Below are positions 62,331 through 64,000 of a stretch of 64,000 nucleotides of DNA, piece after piece. The notes under the pieces were generated by a model, which had not been told where the DNA came from, did no database searches, and saw nothing but the letters and a program-made list of their open reading frames with translations. The stretch is taken from contig FN648605.1 of assembly GCA_000310025.1 (NCBI GenBank), positions 56,307 to 120,306 on the forward strand. The letters run 5' to 3'. The DNA is from Ectocarpus siliculosus. Taxonomy: Eukaryota; Sar; Phaeophyceae; Ectocarpales; Ectocarpaceae. Each line of letters begins with the position of its first letter. Positions within the stretch are counted from its first letter, which is position 1. A program made the position numbers and the translations under genes.

Positions 62331-63137
62331 TGGTCCCTCAGGCTAAGATACCGTCTGGGCGGGTATATCTTCCCAAAATGATATCCCGACCACCTGCGGA
62401 GATTCTCATTATTTTATTATTTACATGTGTATTTTTTTTTTTGCTATTCCGACTTCATATAGCAAGTTGCGGCGATGGTTGGTAGCATCACAGCAAGCAG
62501 CGTGCTCTGTTTTTGTCCTCTACGCGTCTCAGTATGGCCTGGGAGTGAGCGATAGCGAGCGATTGGAGGAGATAAACGGAAGGAAGGAACTAAACGGAGG
62601 GAACCCAAGCTCTCATAGCCTGCACACAGCGCCACGGTCGGGCTATTTGCACACTTCAATTATGTGACACGTGAGTACTCGCGTCGCTTTTTCGATTCTC
62701 TTCGGGGAAAACCTTTGATTTACATGTAGGTTACTTTTTTTTTTTTCTCTTCTCCTTCGCCACAAGCCATCGCGAGCTCCCAACATGTTCGCGCCCACAG
62801 CCGGCTGCCCCGACTCAGCAGCCACCACCCCCGCGGCACGGAGAGGCCTCCGCCCGTTCCTGCTCTCCTGCTGTCAGCAGCCCTGACGGCAGCAGCATCA
62901 CAGCTCTCCGCCTTCGGCACAATCTGTGGTAGATCCGGCCGACATCAGCATCTTCGCTTGCACCTTATTTATTGCCGACAAATTCGCCACAGGTTTCACG
63001 CATCACCTCTCGCCAGTGCTCCGTGATACCCAACAGACAGCACACTTCGGCAGGAATGCTCTCTCATGTCTCGCCGACAGGGAATATGAAAATAGCTCAG
63101 GCTACAACGCATGCAGCAGCTTATTCTCTCGCTCTTT
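62331..63137. other. No gene seen
   Basis: Downstream flank of the minus-strand gene at 63138. T runs at 62427 and 62728. No repeats or exons recognised. Confidence 0.4.
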
Positions 63138-63983
63138 TCAGGTCGCGAACGAAGTCTGGCAGATGCTGTGGTGGTGTTCGTTCAACAGGTACTTGTCCTC
63201 TTCCCCAGCCCGCTCGGCAAGCTTGAACCCATGCCGCCAGGTTGCAGCCCGTCCGCTGCGGCCACCCTGTGATGCTGACCCCGTCGACGAAACACCACAA
63301 CACCGTGGCGGCGGCGGCCCGGCTGGCTATGCACCGTCGTCTTCGTCCTGTCCAGTTGCCGCGACGTGGCCGAGGGAAGGCGCCGGGCACATGTGGTAAA
63401 GATGCACGTGTCGTCGAATGTTTTCTGCTGGGAACACCACTGGGGACCGTCGCCCACGCAACCTCATCACCGGGTGTTGGGTCACGGTATCGGCCAGACG
63501 CGCGTTCCCCGACCCGGCGGACACGTACTCGAACAAGAGCACCCACCACGTCTCTGGACCGGGCTCGGCTGTTCCCTCCCTCGCATTCCCCCGGTGTCTG
63601 AAGAAATACACGATCTTACCCATCGATAGGTTCTCGACTGATGATGATGATGCTGTCGCGTCGCCGCCCGTGGGTGGAGTTCCTCTCCATACCTCGACGT
63701 CCTGTCCGCCCCCCTCCCCGAGCACCCAGGCATGAGGTGGGCTGTCATCTTGTAGGTAGTCCGCCGCGGAGCGCGCATCTCCGCCCTTCCAGGTTCCTGT
63801 ACCGCTGCTGGCCAACAGTGAAGCGAAGTGGTTGTACCTGGAACACTGGATCGTTGACGAATCCAGATTTCCCGTGTTTGTCCAGCACGTGGGGCAGCGT
63901 AGTTCGGCGCAGCGAGGTGTACCTTCTCCTGCCTTCCTGCGGCACGCGAATGAAGCCTTATATGCCGCCTTCATGGCCGGCAA
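63138..63983 (-). CDS. C-terminal part of a gene paralogous to 6820-8132; runs off the window
   Basis: Family not recognised. The minus-strand frame is open from the window edge region (first Met 63983) and probably continues beyond 64000. Early in it are a CPTC pair and RYNHFASLLASSG. The shared domain follows: GQDVEVWRG, KIVYFFRHRGN, WWVLLFEYVSAGSGN, VTQHPVMRLRGR, VVFPAENIRRHVHLYHMC. A TAG at 63327-63329 interrupts the frame, but the same frame continues for 62 codons to YLLNEHHHS and TGA at 63138-63140, matching the C-terminus of the other copy. The TAG is therefore either a splice acceptor (GGTGCATAG) or a nonsense mutation. The inserted Gly/Pro/Arg-rich segment around it is absent from the other copy, which favours an intron. 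Confidence 0.55.
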
Positions 63984-64000
63984 GGTCGGGCGAAAACGTC

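Noticed and set aside
735-63329. In-frame TAG codons in several genes (735, 7518, 38868, 54866, 63327), suggesting UAG reassignment
   Set aside because: Four of the five read as plausible YAG splice acceptors (for example after the pyrimidine tract at 7508-7520), and the fifth fits a readthrough context. Several genes (18686, 46271, 51730) end in TAG. Ordinary code plus introns explains the data.

Overview
The window looks like nuclear DNA of a repeat-rich eukaryote. Genes are split by GT-AG introns with pyrimidine-rich acceptors. Two LTR retrotransposon classes, THAP-type DNA transposon genes, tandem satellites and a short TTAGGG tract are present. I see no operons, Shine-Dalgarno logic, rRNA or canonical tRNA gene. 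The exon style and element mix suggest an algal or stramenopile genome; a brown alga is my best guess, but this is inference and no host gene here proves it. Two assembly gaps (6404-6503 and 51885-52076) are flanked by long G homopolymers.

Layout. 1-2260: minus-strand Cys-rich gene of unknown function. 3541-4250: array of CCTCTAGAGGG palindromes. 5411-5639: exon with a CCHC finger. 6820-8132: plus-strand gene whose C-terminal domain has a paralogue at the other end of the window (63138-63983, minus). 9508-10060: tandem tRNA-like modules. 12607-12953: CCATGG palindrome array next to TTAGGG repeats. 13961-18686: eight-exon gene of unknown function. 20945-28697: Ty3/Gypsy-type element (minus) whose pol carries a cytosine-C5 methyltransferase-like domain where the integrase core should be. 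29493-29951 and 32619-33269: two minus-strand hypothetical exons. 34100-35513 and 56873-59470: inverted copies of one long repeat, the second split by an 832-bp TIR element. 35499-46271: plus-strand gene interrupted by a complete, very young Ty1/Copia element (36867-44562; 5-bp target duplication GTACC). 47424-51730: multi-exon gene joining an XPG/FEN1-type nuclease, a SAP domain and a SWIM zinc finger. 52793-55132: convergent THAP/DDE_Tnp_4 transposase gene. 59880-62330: satellite of about 14 units of about 166 bp.

How parts may work together. The nuclease-SAP-SWIM gene and the THAP transposase are adjacent and convergent. Some animal DNA transposons of the ISL2EU type pair a THAP/DDE transposase with a SWIM-plus-YqaJ-nuclease protein. 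Here an XPG-type nuclease appears in the second protein, so the pair is a candidate two-gene transposon with a swapped nuclease. The Gypsy element with a captured cytosine methyltransferase is the other main candidate for something unusual. The Copia element has almost identical LTRs and an in-frame UAG in the TMV-type readthrough context, which suggests regulated pol expression rather than decay.
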